A DNA stretch of 64,000 nucleotides, taken from the NCBI RefSeq assembly GCF_026151205.1, contig NC_087084.1:10877453-10941452 (forward strand), given 5' to 3'. Positions within the stretch are counted from its first letter, which is position 1; every line of letters starts with the position of its first letter. The DNA is from Bolinopsis microptera (lineage: Eukaryota; Ctenophora; Tentaculata; Lobata; Bolinopsidae). The position numbers and the translations under genes were made by a program. The notes beneath the pieces were generated by a model, which saw nothing but the letters and a program-made list of their open reading frames with translations, was not told where the DNA came from and searched no databases. Shown one piece after another: positions 52,401 through 63,140 of the stretch.

Positions 52401-55269
52401 AGGGACAGGACCTGTACTAACCCTGCACCTGAACATGGAGGAGCTGAATGCCAAGGAGAGGACTCGGAAAACCAGGATTGTAACACACAAGATTGTCCAG
52501 TTGATGGAGGGTGGAGTGACTTTGGTGACTGGTCTGAATGCTCTGCTGAATGTGGTGGAGGAACAAAGAAAAGGGACAGGACCTGTACTAACCCTGCACC
52601 TGAACATGAAGGAGCTGAATGCCAAGGAGAGGACTCGGAAAACCAGGATTGTAACACACAAGATTGTCCAATCGATGGAGGGTGGAGTGACTTTGGGTAT
52701 TGGTCTGAATGCTCTGCTGAATGTGGTGGAGGAACAAAGAAAAGGGACAGGACCTGTACTAACCCTGCACCTGAACATGAAGGAGCTGAATGCCAAGGAG
52801 AGGACTCGGAAAACCAGGATTGTAACACACAAGATTGTCCAATCGATGGAGGGTGGAGTGACTTTGGGTATTGGTCTGAATGCTCTGCTGAATGTGGTGG
52901 AGGAACAAAGAAAAGGGACAGGACCTGTACTAACCCTGCACCTGAACATGAAGGAGCTGAATGCCAAGGAGAGGACTCGGAAAACCAGGATTGTAACACA
53001 CAAGATTGTCCAATTGATGGAGTGTGGAGTGACTTTGGGTATTGGTCTGAATGCTCTGCTGACTGTGGTGGAGGAACAAAGAAAAGGGACAGGACATGTA
53101 CTAACCCTGCACCTGAACATGGAGGAGCTGAATGCCAAGGAGAGGACTCGGAAAATCAGGATTGTAACACAAAAGATTGTCCAATCGATGGTGGGTGGAG
53201 TGACTTTGGGGATTGGTCAGGGTGCTTTGGTGATTTTGGCGAGGGGAAACAAGCCCGCGTTAGAAGCTGTACCAACCCAACCCCACAACATGGTGGGGCA
53301 GAATGTAAAGGGAAGACTAAGGAATCCCAAAGATGTGCTGTATGTACGTATGGCGCATATGGCGAATTGTGTGAGTAGGAGATGAGGAATAGTATCGTGC
53401 GTGGAATGAGGTGGTAAATCTGAACATTCCATCCACCACCCATGTCATTGCAGTCAACTGTGTGGACTTAGGTGGAGGGTACGGGATCATTGCATCTATT
53501 CAAGATGCTCGAGGGGAACGACATGATAGTGACAGACACCTCCTGGAGGTGTTCTAACGTGTGGGAGAGTGGGTGGCAGGGGTCTAACTTTACTGAAGGT
53601 GACAACTGGAATCAAGCTACGGATCTTGGAGATGGGACCCCTTTGACATATAAAAATGGAGTCAGTGACTGGACGAATGTACCGGTATCTAGTAGACGAC
53701 CAATTTGGACAAGCAGTGATTCCTATACGAACAAGTCAGTATACTGTCGCAAAACTCTTGGCTAGTCTCAACGTGTCAATTCTTTAATAATTAGACTTTT
53801 GAAATAAATGTATCTCACAAATGATTTTATGATTTTTACTCGGGGTTTCACTGTTTTTTAAAAGTAAACTTATCTCACAAATGCATAATTTTATTCATGT
53901 TTGATTTTTAGATGTTTTATCTCTGTATCGTATTTTATTGTAAACCATTTAAAAAATGAAACTTCATTAGCTATATTATTGTATTATTCATCTTTGAGAA
54001 CTTGTATAATTATGATATAAGCTTCATCTCTCGCTTCACGCAAACATTCATTTTAAAACATTCACTTTAAAACATTCACTTTAAAACATTTACTACCACT
54101 CCCACTTACCGTTTTGGAGTTTCTTAGAACACAAAACATGAAGTTTCCTGGAACAGGGAGCTATGTTAAAAAGGGGGTTATCAGGCGAGGCGAGGCCGAG
54201 AGGGTTGGTGTAAGAGTACACACAGTACTTGTCTTTAACATCTCCTCTTGTTGCGATAGTGTTCTTCAACCAACCTGGTAATTGAGCGTACTAATTAAGT
54301 AATTACTAAAGTATATCATTGTATCATTGTTTAAGCTGGCAGCTAAAACTTTGAGATTGCAATTATGGGGTTACCCAAAATGGAGGCCACCATTTACAAC
54401 TATGCTTTACTCAGAATCAGGCGCGAAAATGAAAGATGGTTAATTAATTTAAATGCCAAACTCAAACCAAAGAATGGGAACTTGTGACCGAAGTGCTGCA
54501 ATACTGTCGCACGACACTATTACAACAGTGCTGTCGCACTATACTTTTACTTCTACAAACAAAAACAATCTTGATAATTTGTAATGATAATTAATTGTAC
54601 TACGGGCAACATTTTCGAAGTTTCGTAGTAGTGCTCTTACCTGATAATTTGTTCTGTTCCAGTGTTGAATCTGGTAACTCTTTGTTCAGAGACTGACAAT
54701 GTTTCTCTGCATCATTTTTATACATAACCGCAGATCTGAAGTGGATGTGAAAATTCCTTCTCGGACTTTATTTGAACGGACATTAAAATGAACGCTAGGG
54801 CCTCCAACCTTCCAACGTTCAATTAATGTCCTTTCAAATAAAGTCCGATAAAGTAGATCTTGCAGATAGTGGTTAAACGTATATTTTGTATTTACACGTA
54901 AAAGAGATTCTGGTGTTGGGAGCTGATTAGTAAATGATTTGTGGTTAAAGATTTAAGACTTATAAAACTTACTTCATGTTTTTGTAGCACTGCTTCCCGA
55001 TTAAAACTTCCTCTCGTGGGCAGTAATACTCTAAAACATTAACTGTTACAACTTACAATAACTGTTACATTAACTGTTACATTAACTGTTACATTAACTG
55101 TTACATGATCTTGGTAGTGACGCTAAATCGGACAATATATTTTCATCATCATATATAGAAACATATTAAAGAAACTCACACAGAGAATTGACTTACCATC
55201 AGAGTCGCTGCTGAAGCACTTAATCAGTAGACTCACCAACAACACTACAAATACAATATTACGAACCAT
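49474..55269 (-). CDS. Secreted protein with two C-type-lectin-like domains, nine exons
   Basis: Minus-strand exons: 55197-55269, 54973-55030, 54641-54735, 54110-54274, 50928-51300, 50623-50776, 50229-50346, 49898-49961, 49474-49523; all phases match. Exon 1 is a signal peptide (MVRNIVFVVLLVSLLIKCFS). Exons 2-4 form a first CTLD: YYCPREEVLIGKQCYKNMK, NDAEKHCQSLNKEL, GWLKNTIATRGDVKDKYCVY, APCSRKLHVLC. Exons 5-7 form a second: GWVEAIRNTYKYCVRPSK, ADTFAKDICP, TGNLHVTMVSCDTIKQFHCQ. Neither has the E-P-N/W-N-D calcium-sugar motif, so they are probably protein-binding. Exons 8-9 are small and Cys-rich (DNDYTCDTIGDTLCENKCYK). The 3' end is open: exon 9 ends in phase 1 and the next exon was not found. 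An alternative stop lies just past exon 7. Confidence 0.72.
49590..49880. repeat. CACTTTCA-rich simple repeat
   Basis: Imperfect repetition of TCACTTTCA through an intron of the lectin-like gene; creates an Asp/Ser/Glu-rich minus-strand frame that is not a gene. Confidence 0.7.
50370..50462. repeat. GGGGTCACAG minisatellite
   Basis: About nine copies of a 10-11 bp unit (GGGGTCACAG or GGGGGTCACAG). On the minus strand it is a CCCCTGTGAC tract directly upstream of the splice acceptor at 50347, so it forms the pyrimidine-rich end of that intron. Confidence 0.9.
51655..51697. repeat. Perfect 20-bp-arm hairpin
   Basis: Arms AAATTTCGTAGAGTTGTAAA with a 3-base spacer and exact complement. No poly-T run or gene end is adjacent, so it is not a terminator. 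Confidence 0.9.
51821..53378 (+). CDS. Secreted coiled-coil and six-TSP1-repeat protein (exons 51821-51904 and 52080-53378)
   Basis: Exon 1: signal peptide MTTSVRWKSCFALLTMMTLT, phase 0 at GAAGAG|GTTGGT. Exon 2 after CGTACAG: about 80 residues of helical heptad sequence (LNDLVTKLTEKIVLLTLSAE, EIKDLKEQDSRLLQQITAVK), likely oligomerising, then six TSP1 repeats of 57 residues (171-bp DNA period, starts at 52332, 52503, 52674, 52845, 53016, 53187). Each reads DGGWSDFGDWSECSAECGGG then TKKRDRTCTNPAPEHGGAEC, with the W-x-x-W-like and C-S-x-x-C-G motifs. Repeats 1-5 are nearly identical; repeat 6 is divergent and has lost the second Cys (CFGDFGEGKQ). The frame ends in an EGF-like CTYGAYGELCE at TAG. 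It is nested, on the opposite strand, within a 2.8-kb intron of the lectin-like gene. Confidence 0.82.
53393..53765 (+). pseudogene. C-terminal domain downstream of the TSP1 gene, frame broken
   Basis: Two overlapping frames carry one apparent domain: YRAWNEVVNLNIPSTTHVIA, VNCVDLGGGYGIIASIQDA, then after a shift at the GGGG run near 53514 GNDMIVTDTSWRCSNVWESG and SSDSYTNKSVYCRKTLG with a stop. Deleting one G restores continuity. It looks like the real C-terminal part of the TSP1 protein, separated from it by a second frame difference at 53371-53392. I do not recognise the domain by name. Confidence 0.5.
53766..54109. other. No gene recognised
   Basis: AT-rich intron sequence of the lectin-like gene and 3' flank of the TSP1 gene; AATAAA at about 53801 could be the polyadenylation signal of the latter. 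Confidence 0.5.
54762..54847. mobile_element. Short palindromic MITE, third copy
   Basis: 86 bp, arms CGGACTTTATTTGAACGGAC and GTCCTTTCAAATAAAGTCCG, the best-preserved member of the family. It lies 27 bp upstream of the acceptor of exon 3 of the minus-strand lectin-like gene. Confidence 0.85.
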
Positions 55270-55852
55270 GTCAGAAACTCAGAAGAAAAGCACAGCGGGC
55301 TGTATATACAACAGATGATGTCGTGCTTTACAGTGAAAACTCTAATGAAATAAGGGGTTGAAGGGTAAGAGGCCGAGGAATGGGTCAGGTTTCAAATATG
55401 AACCGTGATAAAGTGAGACTGGTACTGTAGAGCTGATGAATGGAGAATTGAAATATTCGTTTAAAAGTTCATCTGGTGCAATGCCAGGGTGCATGTTGCT
55501 AATTAAGAGTTCTTGTGAAAATTTTAAGCACTGGGTTTATCATGATATTTTGAGAATGGCGGGACGTGAGAATAATGAAAATTTGTTTAACTGTAGCATG
55601 TAAACTAGAAACAATTAGTTTTCGATAAAACGATAAATTATGTTTATATATCATGATCGATTACCGTTTCATCACAAGTTTTCATGTGACTACTGACTGG
55701 ACAGCCAACATACCATTTCTCATTTACAAATTCCATTAGTAAGAGAAACTGATGGTAATAGCGCTATTTTGGCATGCTCCAACAACCAGGTAACGCTTCT
55801 ATCACGACCCTCTTAAAGTCTGAACTCTCACGAACCACGCAAGTCTTGTAAA
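55270..55852. other. Intergenic region between divergent genes
   Basis: Should hold the promoters of the minus-strand lectin-like gene and of the plus-strand small secreted gene. GGCTGTATATACAAC at about 55300 resembles a TATA box about 30-40 bp before the lectin-gene ATG when read on the minus strand. The last 170 bp (from CATGTGACTACTGACTGGAC at about 55683) are conserved upstream of the second small gene. Confidence 0.5.
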
Positions 55853-56179
55853 ATGTTGTTTGGTTTGGTTGCACTGTTGTTGGTACCCTCCTCCTCCTCC
55901 TCCCTCCACCGCTTGTCTTATTTCGAAGATGAGATATTACATATTATGTTGTACGAGAGAAGGGTTGCTGATGATCTGTACAGTCAGTACCATTATCATG
56001 ACAACAACAAAGAGGATAAGTGTTTTGGGAAAATGCAGAAAATGATGGGCTGTGTGAAGAACAATGATTATCACCTCCACGTTATCCACAAACTGCCTAC
56101 GGTTTTTACTTTTACTTTTTATATCTTCTACATATCTGAGAAATTCGGAGTGCAGAAAAGTGTTCTGAAAAGAGTATAA
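55853..56179 (+). CDS. Small secreted protein, tandem copy 1 (108 aa)
   Basis: MLFGLVALLLVPSSSSSLHR starts with a short signal peptide. The mature part is acidic and Tyr/His-rich: FEDEILHIMLYERRVADDLY, SQYHYHDNNKEDKCFGKMQK, MMGCVKNNDYHLHVIHKLPT, then a hydrophobic VFTFTFYIFYISEKFG and a basic end. It has two Cys. No family is recognised. A paralogue with the same length lies at 57597, and about 170 bp of upstream DNA is also conserved, supporting a real gene. The C-terminal hydrophobic segment could anchor it in the membrane, or the coding part could end earlier by splicing at CTACG|GTTTTT. A transposon starts 26 bp after the stop. Confidence 0.55.
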   Translation: MLFGLVALLLVPSSSSSLHRLSYFEDEILHIMLYERRVADDLYSQYHYHDNNKEDKCFGKMQKMMGCVKNNDYHLHVIHKLPTVFTFTFYIFYISEKFGVQKSVLKRV

Positions 56180-56205
56180 TATGATGGTATAACTATATTC
56201 TGTAA

Positions 56206-56595
56206 CTACTCATTCGAGGATTCCGTCGCCACAATTTGAAAATTCGATTTTTAGGGGCCACGCCCAATTAACATTAATTTGCGTATACTCGTGTTTCTGA
56301 ACATATTAGAAACTCCATTGTAACATATTGATATAGGTCATGAAATCAGGAATTAGGAATATGATCTGAAAAGACAAAACTGATGTAAAATGACGAAGTT
56401 ATCAAGCAATTTGTTTATCTCGTTAGCAAAATTGATTGATTGGGTAATCAATGATTATATTTATTGATGATTAATCAATGATTATTGATCATTGATTACG
56501 ACACCGTAATTAGGCTCTCTGCACGATTACCATAATTTGGATATAGTATTAACCCAATCACCTGATATTCACACGTGATATTCACACGAATGAAA
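56206..56595. mobile_element. PIF/Harbinger-like MITE, truncated copy
   Basis: Left end CTACTCATTCGAGGATTCCG preceded by TAA, the same as at 57960. Similarity is lost after about 56595, and its right inverted end is missing. Confidence 0.7.
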
Positions 56596-56772
56596 ACTAG
56601 AAACAATCAGTTTTCGAAAAAACAATAAATCATGTTTATATTTTGGCTCTCTTGAGTGGGTCCATCATGATTGATTGCAGTTTCATCAAAAGTTTCAGAA
56701 TAAGAACTCAAAGCAAAAGTAATTTAAAATTAATAATTTTAGAGTAAAATAAGATTACTACCCCTCTTTTAA

Positions 56773-57297
56773 GGGGGTATACACCAAAACAGGGGGTTTG
56801 TGTCGGCCAACCCAAATGACCTCACAGAAAGTTCAGTGACCATTTAGCGCACCGATTCGATTCCACCCCAAAAATTTGTTTTTGAGAACTCATTTCTGTA
56901 ATCGACCATTTTCTGGTCAGTCAGGGAACCTCGGAATGTTTTGATGATGGGCCAGGATTCAGAGAACAATTTCATGTCAAGTACCAAAACAATCTGATGT
57001 TCCCTGACTGACTTTTCGGTCAAATTAAGCCTGAAAAAGACAATTTCAGCTTTTTGACTTAAGAGGTTATAACAACACAGCCTTTTGAGATACGGTAATG
57101 AAGTTTTGCACGCATGTAGAGCTGTACAGAAACAGATTTTGTGATAAATTTAAGGTCGATATCACAAGAAATAGCTAAATTATAGCTTCTCAACCAAAAA
57201 AAATTATAACAAATTTTTAGGGTGGAACCGGTGCGCTAGATGGTCGCTGAACTTCCTGTGAGATCATTTGGGCTGGAAAATTTTGTTGCATACCCCC
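56773..57297. mobile_element. TTAA-flanked element with 100-bp inverted ends
   Basis: GGGGGTATACACC… and …TTGCATACCCCC, flanked on both sides by TTAA (56769-56772 and 57298-57301). The outer about 100 bp of each end are inverted copies (for example CCAAATGACCTCACAGAAAG against the complement of CTTCCTGTGAGATCATTTGG). The TTAA duplication suggests the piggyBac superfamily. No transposase. It separates the two small secreted genes. Confidence 0.8.
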
Positions 57298-57596
57298 TTA
57301 AACCTTTACTTAACGATAATTCAATGACAATTCGATAATAACGCCATCAGGTATCATGGGACAGTGTTGGGCACATTGGCACCACGTAACCAATTTCTGT
57401 GTCACGTGACTTTTACTTTTCTAGGTCACGTGACTACTGACTGGACAGCCAACATACCATTTCTCATTTACAAAGTCCATTAGTAAGAGAAACTGATGGT
57501 AATAGCGCTCTTTTAGCATGCTCCAACAACCAAGTAACGCTTCTATCACGACCCTTTTAAAGTCTGAACTCTCACGAACCACGCAAGTCTTGTAAA

Positions 57597-57923
57597 ATGT
57601 TGTTTGGTTTGGCTGCACTGTTGTTGGTACCCTCGTCCTCCTCCTCCCAACCCCGCTTCTCTGATTTCGAAGATCAGATAATCCATATGATGTACGAGAG
57701 AAGGGTTGCTGATGATCTGTACAGTCAGTACTATTATCATGGCAACAACAAAGATGATATAAAGTGTTTTGGGAAAATGCAGAATATTATGGGCTGTGTG
57801 AGGAACAATGATTATCACCTCCACGTTATCCACAAACTGCCTACGGTTTTTACTTTTACTTTTTATATCTTCTACATATCTGAGAAATTCGGAGTGCAGA
57901 AAAGTGTTCTGAAAAGAGTATAA
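57597..57923 (+). CDS. Small secreted protein, tandem copy 2 (108 aa)
   Basis: MLFGLAALLLVPSSSSSQPR, FSDFEDQIIHMMYERRVADD, KCFGKMQNIMGCVRNNDYHL, ending KSVLKRV. Same length as copy 1, with a balanced one-residue deletion (IMLYE to MMYE) and one-residue insertion (KEDKC to KDDIKC) that keep the frame. Most changes are conservative (Glu/Asp, Ser/Gln) and the last 40 residues are identical, which favours selection on the protein or a recent duplication. Upstream DNA from GTGACTACTGACTGGACAGC (57431) is shared with copy 1. Function unknown. Confidence 0.57.
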   Translation: MLFGLAALLLVPSSSSSQPRFSDFEDQIIHMMYERRVADDLYSQYYYHGNNKDDIKCFGKMQNIMGCVRNNDYHLHVIHKLPTVFTFTFYIFYISEKFGVQKSVLKRV

Positions 57924-57959
57924 TATGTGACTTGTAACTTTGCAGATGGTATACTGTAA

Positions 57960-58590
57960 CTACTCATTCGAGGATTCTGTCGCCAAAATTTGAAAATTCG
58001 ATTTTTAGGGGCCACGACCAATAAACATTAATTTGCGTATACTCGTGTTTTTGAACACATTAGAAACTCCATTGTAACATATTGCTATAGGTCATGAATT
58101 CAGGAATATGATCTGAAAAGACAAAACTGATGTAAAATGACGAAGTTATCAAGCAATTTGATTATCTTGTTAGCAAAATTAGCAAAAATATCAGGTGATT
58201 GGGTTAATACTATAAGATCCGAATTATGGGAATCGTGCAGAGAGCCTAATTACGGTTTCGTGGCAAGCTTTCACATGATTAGTGATAGGGTAATCAATAA
58301 TCATTGATTAATCATCAATAAATATAATAGTTGTGGACACAACAAGAAAATTGAGAATAATCCTCGCACAAGATTATACAAGATTATTGTAGTATTAACT
58401 GATATTCACACGTAATGAATAAGAACTCCCATTTTTTCAGGGTAAATTTAATTTGAATGGCCAAACACAATCCATTACAATTTGGCTCGATCTGATTATT
58501 CAATTTATCAAATAAATGCGAAAATGAACTATTCGAAGAAAAAAATTAACAGGAATATTCTTCGATTCGATATATTCCTCGAATGAGTGG
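57960..58590. mobile_element. PIF/Harbinger-like MITE with TAA duplication
   Basis: 631 bp with 14-bp ends CTACTCATTCGAGG and CCTCGAATGAGTGG, flanked by TAA on both sides (57957-57959 and 58591-58593), the target preference of PIF/Harbinger elements. Related sequence is found at 56206 and, inverted, in the insertion at 44346-45058. No coding sequence. Confidence 0.82.
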
Positions 58591-58753
58591 TAATAGCGAG
58601 TCATACCAGAAAAAATTAACTCAATACTTCCCCCCCCCCCCTCCCTCCCCCACTTTTTTCATACGGCCTGCAAAAGCGAGCGTATATCTAATATTTATTC
58701 GTTAACTTCTCTATAAGTATAATGATAAAAGTTTGATATCATAAAATTAACAG

Positions 58754-59293
58754 GTCCGAGAAAGGTGGTTCCTGGACAAACTGCTGAATTCCCCCGAAAA
58801 ACTCGAAAAACTTGCAGATCTTGTCAACAAAAAACTACCCACAGCCCTCGAGCAACATATGGAAGATTTTAATTTCAAAAGTAGTTTCACATTGGAGCAA
58901 GATGTAAGAACCAAAATAGATCAAGCAATAGCGGAGTCGATGAGAGGTACTGCAGAGCAATATGAAAAGAAACTTGCACTGATAAAGGAGGAAACAAACA
59001 AGTTTGTGAGCGATCAACAGTCATTATTTCTAAGGGAGTTTCTAGATCTGACACGAAAGGCAAAGGACCGGCCCCTCAACAATGCTCCAACAGGCACCAC
59101 AGAACCGCCGACACCCACCTCCTTTGCAACCTTCCCGCAGCGCACGTCAACACACTCCCCCTTCCCGTGGCGCGCGTCAACACACTCCCCCCTCCCGTTC
59201 CCTCTGTCACCCCCACCTATCCCTGCTTCCAAACTCCTCAGGTGGGTGGATGACTCTCGGGAGATAATGACCAAATGGGTTTTCAATGATTAA
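58754..59293 (+). CDS. Last exon of an unidentified helical, proline-tailed protein
   Basis: Open from an AAATTAACAG acceptor to TAA. It begins VRERWFLDKLLNSPEKLEKL and ADLVNKKLPTALEQHMEDFN, about 110 residues of charged amphipathic helix, and continues as a Pro/Thr/Ser-rich tail with a repeated PQRTSTHSPFPWRASTHSPL motif, ending WVDDSREIMTKWVFND. No upstream exon is identified and no family recognised. The long open frame, biased composition and good acceptor support coding. Confidence 0.5.
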   Translation, partial: VRERWFLDKLLNSPEKLEKLADLVNKKLPTALEQHMEDFNFKSSFTLEQDVRTKIDQAIAESMRGTAEQYEKKLALIKEETNKFVSDQQSLFLREFLDLTRKAKDRPLNNAPTGTTEPPTPTSFATFPQRTSTHSPFPWRASTHSPLPFPLSPPPIPASKLLRWVDDSREIMTKWVFND

Positions 59294-59641
59294 ACACATA
59301 AGTTTGGACAATGACTTTTGGGTCTCACTGTACTCGTAACAATTTATACAAAGTTGAAACTCGTTCAGAACGATTTTATAATTATTAATTATTAAAGATA
59401 TGATTTGCCACAACACCGGTTATATGACTATAATTAGAGCCAGTGCAATGCCACATGTATTGAATTTAAAAATCCTAGATTCTATCCAAAAAGGTGTTTT
59501 ATTTGTGCCAGCCAAGTTTGAGAATAATTCCTCAAAAAGTTGAGACACAGTTGATAAACTTCGGAGTGACTAAAATACTATACAGCAAAACAGAAGGCTC
59601 CAACCAAACACTCCACCTACCGATCCTAACCACCCTAACAA

Positions 59642-60204
<563 letters not shown>

Positions 60205-61040
60205 CGGCTGTGAAGTAGAACTAATCTAGGAATCTGGGAGACCGGCTGTGAAGTAAAACTAATCTAGGAATCTGGGAGACCGGCTGTGAAGTAGACCTAA
60301 TCTAGGAATCTGGGAGACCGGCTGTGAAGTAAAACTAATCTAGGAATCTGGGAGACCGGCTGTGAAGTAGAACTAATCTAGGAATCTGGGAGACCGGCTG
60401 TGAAGTAAAACTAATCTAGGAATCTGGGAGACCGGCTGTGAAGTGGAACTAATCTAGGAATCTGGGATACCGGCTGTGAAGTGGAACTAATCTAGGAATC
60501 TGGGAGACCGGCTGTGAAGTAGAACTAATCTAGGAATCTGGGAGACCGGCTGTGAAGTAGAACTAATCTAGGAATCTGGGAGACCGGCTGTGAAGTAGAA
60601 CTAATCTAGTAATCTGGGAGACCGGCTGTGAAGTAGAACTAATCTAGTAATCTGGGAGACCGGCTGTGAAGTGGAACTAATCTAGGAATCTGGGAGACCG
60701 GCTGTGAAGTAGAACTAATCTAGGAATCTGGGAGACCGGCTGTGAAGTAAAACTAATCTAGGAATCTGGGAGACCGGCTGTGAAGTGGAACTAATCTAGG
60801 AATCTGGGAGACCGGCTGTGAAGTAGAACTAATCTAGGAATCTGGGAGACCGGCTGTGAAGTAGACCTAATCTAGGAATCTGGGAGACCGGCTGTGAAGT
60901 GGAACTAATCTAGGAATCTGGGAGACCGGCTGTGAAGTAAAACTAATCTAGGAATCTGGGAGACCGGCTGTGAAGTAAAACTAATCTAGGAATCTGGGAG
61001 ACCGGCTGTGAAGTAAAACTAATCTAGGAATCTGGGAGTG
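60205..61040. repeat. 38-bp satellite, about 22 copies
   Basis: Unit CCGGCTGTGAAGTAGAACTA plus ATCTAGGAATCTGGGAGA; period 38 bp checked at 60241 and 60279. Variation is mostly at one position (GTAGAAC, GTAAAAC, GTGGAAC, GTAGACC). The last unit is internally deleted. Confidence 0.97.
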
Positions 61041-61154
61041 AAGTAGGCTCTTGTATCCTCGTGTCCGGTTCCTGGTATAGTAACTATTATAGTCATTATA
61101 CTAATTTTATGTTACCTTGCTTTTAGGTACTGATAGCGCTAGATCAGTTAAGAA

Positions 61155-63140
61155 CCTGGTAACAATGACTGGTAACTAATATGGAGGTTGGTAACTGATA
61201 TGAAGGTTGGTAACTAATAGGAAGGTTGGTAACTAATATGAAGGTTGGTAACTAATATGGAGGTTGGTAACTAATATGGAGGTTGGTAACTAATATGAAG
61301 GTTGGTAACTAATAGGAAGGTTGGTAACTAATATGGAGGTTGGTAACTAAAATGAAGGTTGGTAACTAATATGATGTAACATTAGATAATACCTGGTAAC
61401 AATAACTGGTAACTAATATGAAGGTTGCTAACTAATATGGAGGTTGGTAACTAATATGATGTAACATTAGGTAATACCTGGTAACAATAAATGGTAACTG
61501 ATATGAAGGTTGGTAACTAATATGGAGGTTGTAACTAATATGATGTAACATTAGGTAATACCTGGTAACAATGACTGGTAACTAATATGAAGGTTGGTAA
61601 CTAATATGGAGGTTGTTAACTAATATGGAGGTTGGTAACTAATATGATGTAACATTAGATAATACCTGGTAAGTGGTAACAATGACCGGTAACTAATATG
61701 AAGGTTGGTAACTAATATGGAGGTTAGTAACTAATATGATGTAACATTAGGTAATACCTGGTAACAATGACTGGTAACTAATATGAAGGTTGGTAACTAA
61801 TATGGAGGTTGGTAACTAATATGGAAGTTGGTAACTAATATGGAGGTTAGTAACTAATATGATGTAACATTAGGTAAAACCTGGTAACAATAACTGGTAA
61901 CTAATATGGAGGTTGGTAACTAATATGAAGGTTGGTAACTATTATGATGTAACATTAGATAATACCTGGTAACAATAACTGGTAACTAATATGAAGGTTG
62001 CTAACTAATATGGAGGTTGGTAACTAATATGATGTAACATTAGGTAATACCTGGTAACAATAAATGGTAACTGATATGAAGGTTGGTAACTAATATGGAG
62101 GTTGGTAACTAATATGATGTAACATTAGGTAATACCTGGTAACAATGACTGGTAACTAATATGAAGGTTGGTAACTAATATGGAGGTTGGTAACTAATAT
62201 GGAGGTTGGTAACTAATATGATGTAACATAAGATAATACCTGGTAACAATGACCGGTAACTAATATGAAGGTTGGTAACTAATATGGAGGTTGGTAACTA
62301 ATATGATGTAACATTAGGTAATACCTGGTAACAATACCTGGTAACTAATATGAAGGTTGGTAACTAATATGGAGGTTGGTAACTAATATGATGTAACATT
62401 AGGTAATACCTGGTAACAATAACTGGTAACTAATATGAAGGTTGGTAACTTATATGGAGGTTGGTAACTAATATGATGTAACATTAGGTAATACCTGGTA
62501 ACAATAACTGGTAACTAATATGAAGGTTGGTAACTAATATGGAGGTTGGTAACTAATATGATGTAACATTAGGTAATACCTGGTAACAATACCTGGTAAC
62601 TAATATGGAGGTTGATTTCTCTTGAAGAAGTTATCTTTTGACTCTATATGGAGGTTGGTAACTAATATGGAGGTTGGTAACTAATATGGATTATGGAGGT
62701 TGGTAACTAATATGATGTAACATTAGGTAATACCTGGTAACAATAACTGGTAACTAATATGGAGGTTGGTAACTAATATTGAGGTTGGTAACTAATATGG
62801 ATTATGGAGGTTGGTAACTAATATGACGTAACATTAGGTAATACCTGGTAACAATAAATGGTAACTAATATGAAGGTTGGTAACTAATATGGAGGTTGGT
62901 AACTAATATGATGTAACATTAGGTAATACCTGGTAACAATGACTGGTAACTAAAATGAAGGTTGGTAACTAATATGGAGGTTGGTAACTAATATGGAGGT
63001 TGGTAACTAATATGATGTAACATTAGGTAATACCTGGTAACAATGACTGGTAACTAATATGAAGGTTGGTAACTAATATGAAGGTTGGTAACTAATATGG
63101 AGGTTGGTAACTAATATGATGTAACATTAGATAATACCTG
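61155..63140. repeat. 19-bp satellite with higher-order structure
   Basis: Monomers GGTAACTAATATGAAGGTT and GGTAACTAATATGGAGGTT run in short series of two to five and are closed by a longer unit containing ATGATGTAACATTAGGTAAT and ACCTGGTAACAATGACT. The pattern of A-type, G-type, closing unit repeats about 18 times over 2 kb. Confidence 0.95.

Noticed and set aside
52043-53138. Long minus-strand and alternative plus-strand ORFs over the TSP1 repeats
   Set aside because: Shadows caused by 171-bp repetition with no stops in several frames; only the 52080-53378 frame gives a recognised domain.
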